DNA of 64,000 nt from an uncultured Anaerolineae bacterium (lineage in GTDB: Bacteria; Chloroflexota; Anaerolineae; J036; Brachytrichaceae): positions 62,001 through 126,000 of the forward strand of contig CALGMA010000020.1 in assembly GCA_937959265.1 (NCBI GenBank). The letters are read 5' to 3'. The number at the start of each line of letters is the position of its first letter. Within the stretch, counting starts at the first letter, position 1. Shown piece by piece: positions 63,795 to 64,000 of the stretch. A program made the position numbers and the translations under genes. The notes below the pieces were generated by a model. The model saw only the letters and a program-made list of their open reading frames with translations. It had not been told where the DNA came from and did not search any database.

Positions 63795-64000
63795 ATGGAG
63801 CTACAAGATTACATTCAAATCGTCAAGCGGCGCTGGTGGATCGTCGTGCTGACGGCGCTGATCGCAGTGGCCAGCGCGTTTGTCTTCAGCCGGCTGCAGA
63901 CGCCGATCTACAAATCGTCCATGAAGCTGACGATTCAGCCGGCGCGCACCGACTTCGGCCAAACCCAGGCTGCCAAGCAGTTGCTATCTTCCTACATTAG
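63795..64000 (+). CDS. Wzz/BY-kinase-type chain-length protein, cut by window end
   Basis: The first 68 codons of a gene that runs off the window. It starts MELQDYIQIVKRRWWIVVL, followed by a hydrophobic segment of about 20 residues, then FSRLQTPIYKSSMKLTI. This is the N-terminal Wzz domain pattern, found in chain-length regulators and in bacterial tyrosine kinases. Which of the two it is cannot be told until the C-terminus is seen. It is a second Wzz-type gene next to the one at 63098. Confidence 0.75.
   Translation, partial: MELQDYIQIVKRRWWIVVLTALIAVASAFVFSRLQTPIYKSSMKLTIQPARTDFGQTQAAKQLLSSYI

Overview
The window looks like one chromosomal piece of a high-GC, free-living bacterium. Chloroflexota (Anaerolineae-like) is my best guess, from the mix of SpoVS, an RRM-type RNA-binding protein, a CsoR/CopA copper module, Wzy/Wzz-type polysaccharide genes and large TPR proteins. 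This is inference, because no rRNA or ribosomal marker is present. I see no phage, insertion sequence, CRISPR array, rRNA or tRNA. The first ~540 bases are lower in GC and contain no gene I can support.

Layout. 0.5-3.7 kb: copper export (CopA, CopZ-like) divergent from a CsoR-type repressor, with a C-tract/G-tract inverted repeat between them. 4-8.1 kb: RRM protein, TPR protein, ndk, gltX. 8.2-17.2 kb, minus strand: subtilase, queG, S9 peptidase, icd, argJ and a Gfo/Idh oxidoreductase. 17.3-22.4 kb: ilvD (+), then spoVS, a Gln-rich membrane protein, a YbaN-like protein and an alpha/beta-barrel-like protein (-). 22.5-44.3 kb: a long one-direction block (detailed below). 44.4-47.2 kb: two unknown membrane proteins and a DMT transporter. 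47.2-54.5 kb, minus strand: GH140-like hydrolase, tandem SDR protein, cytosolic BtuF-like protein, Gfo/Idh oxidoreductase, gcvPA and gcvH. 54.7-64 kb: O-antigen ligase/TPR fusion, WecA-like transferase, nucleotide-sugar dehydrogenase, dprA, mannose-1-phosphate guanylyltransferase and two Wzz-like proteins. The last is cut by the window end.

The exciting part is 25.0-44.3 kb. A GntR regulator has its own near-consensus promoter overlapped by a 28-bp palindrome. It heads 18 co-directional, closely spaced or overlapping genes. They include (i) two Rieske-oxygenase paralogs with complementary loss of metal sites: one keeps the mononuclear iron ligands but has lost all four Rieske ligands, the other keeps the Rieske ligands but has lost the iron site; (ii) a chlorophyllase-like hydrolase with a GHSAGG nucleophile motif; (iii) a protein resembling plant red chlorophyll catabolite reductase (RCCR); (iv) four paralogous calycin-like proteins carrying about seven domains; and (v) a plausible lower pathway: cyclic amidase, LeuC/LeuD-type hydro-lyase, class III CoA-transferase, HMG-CoA-lyase-type lyase, two aldehyde dehydrogenases and an acyl-CoA-dehydrogenase-like flavoprotein. 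Chlorophyllase, Rieske oxygenase and RCCR are the hallmark enzyme types of plant chlorophyll breakdown. My main hypothesis is therefore a bacterial tetrapyrrole (chlorophyll or bilin) catabolic operon built around a heteromeric, split Rieske oxygenase. The substrate is inference. The metal-ligand pattern and the synteny are directly visible.
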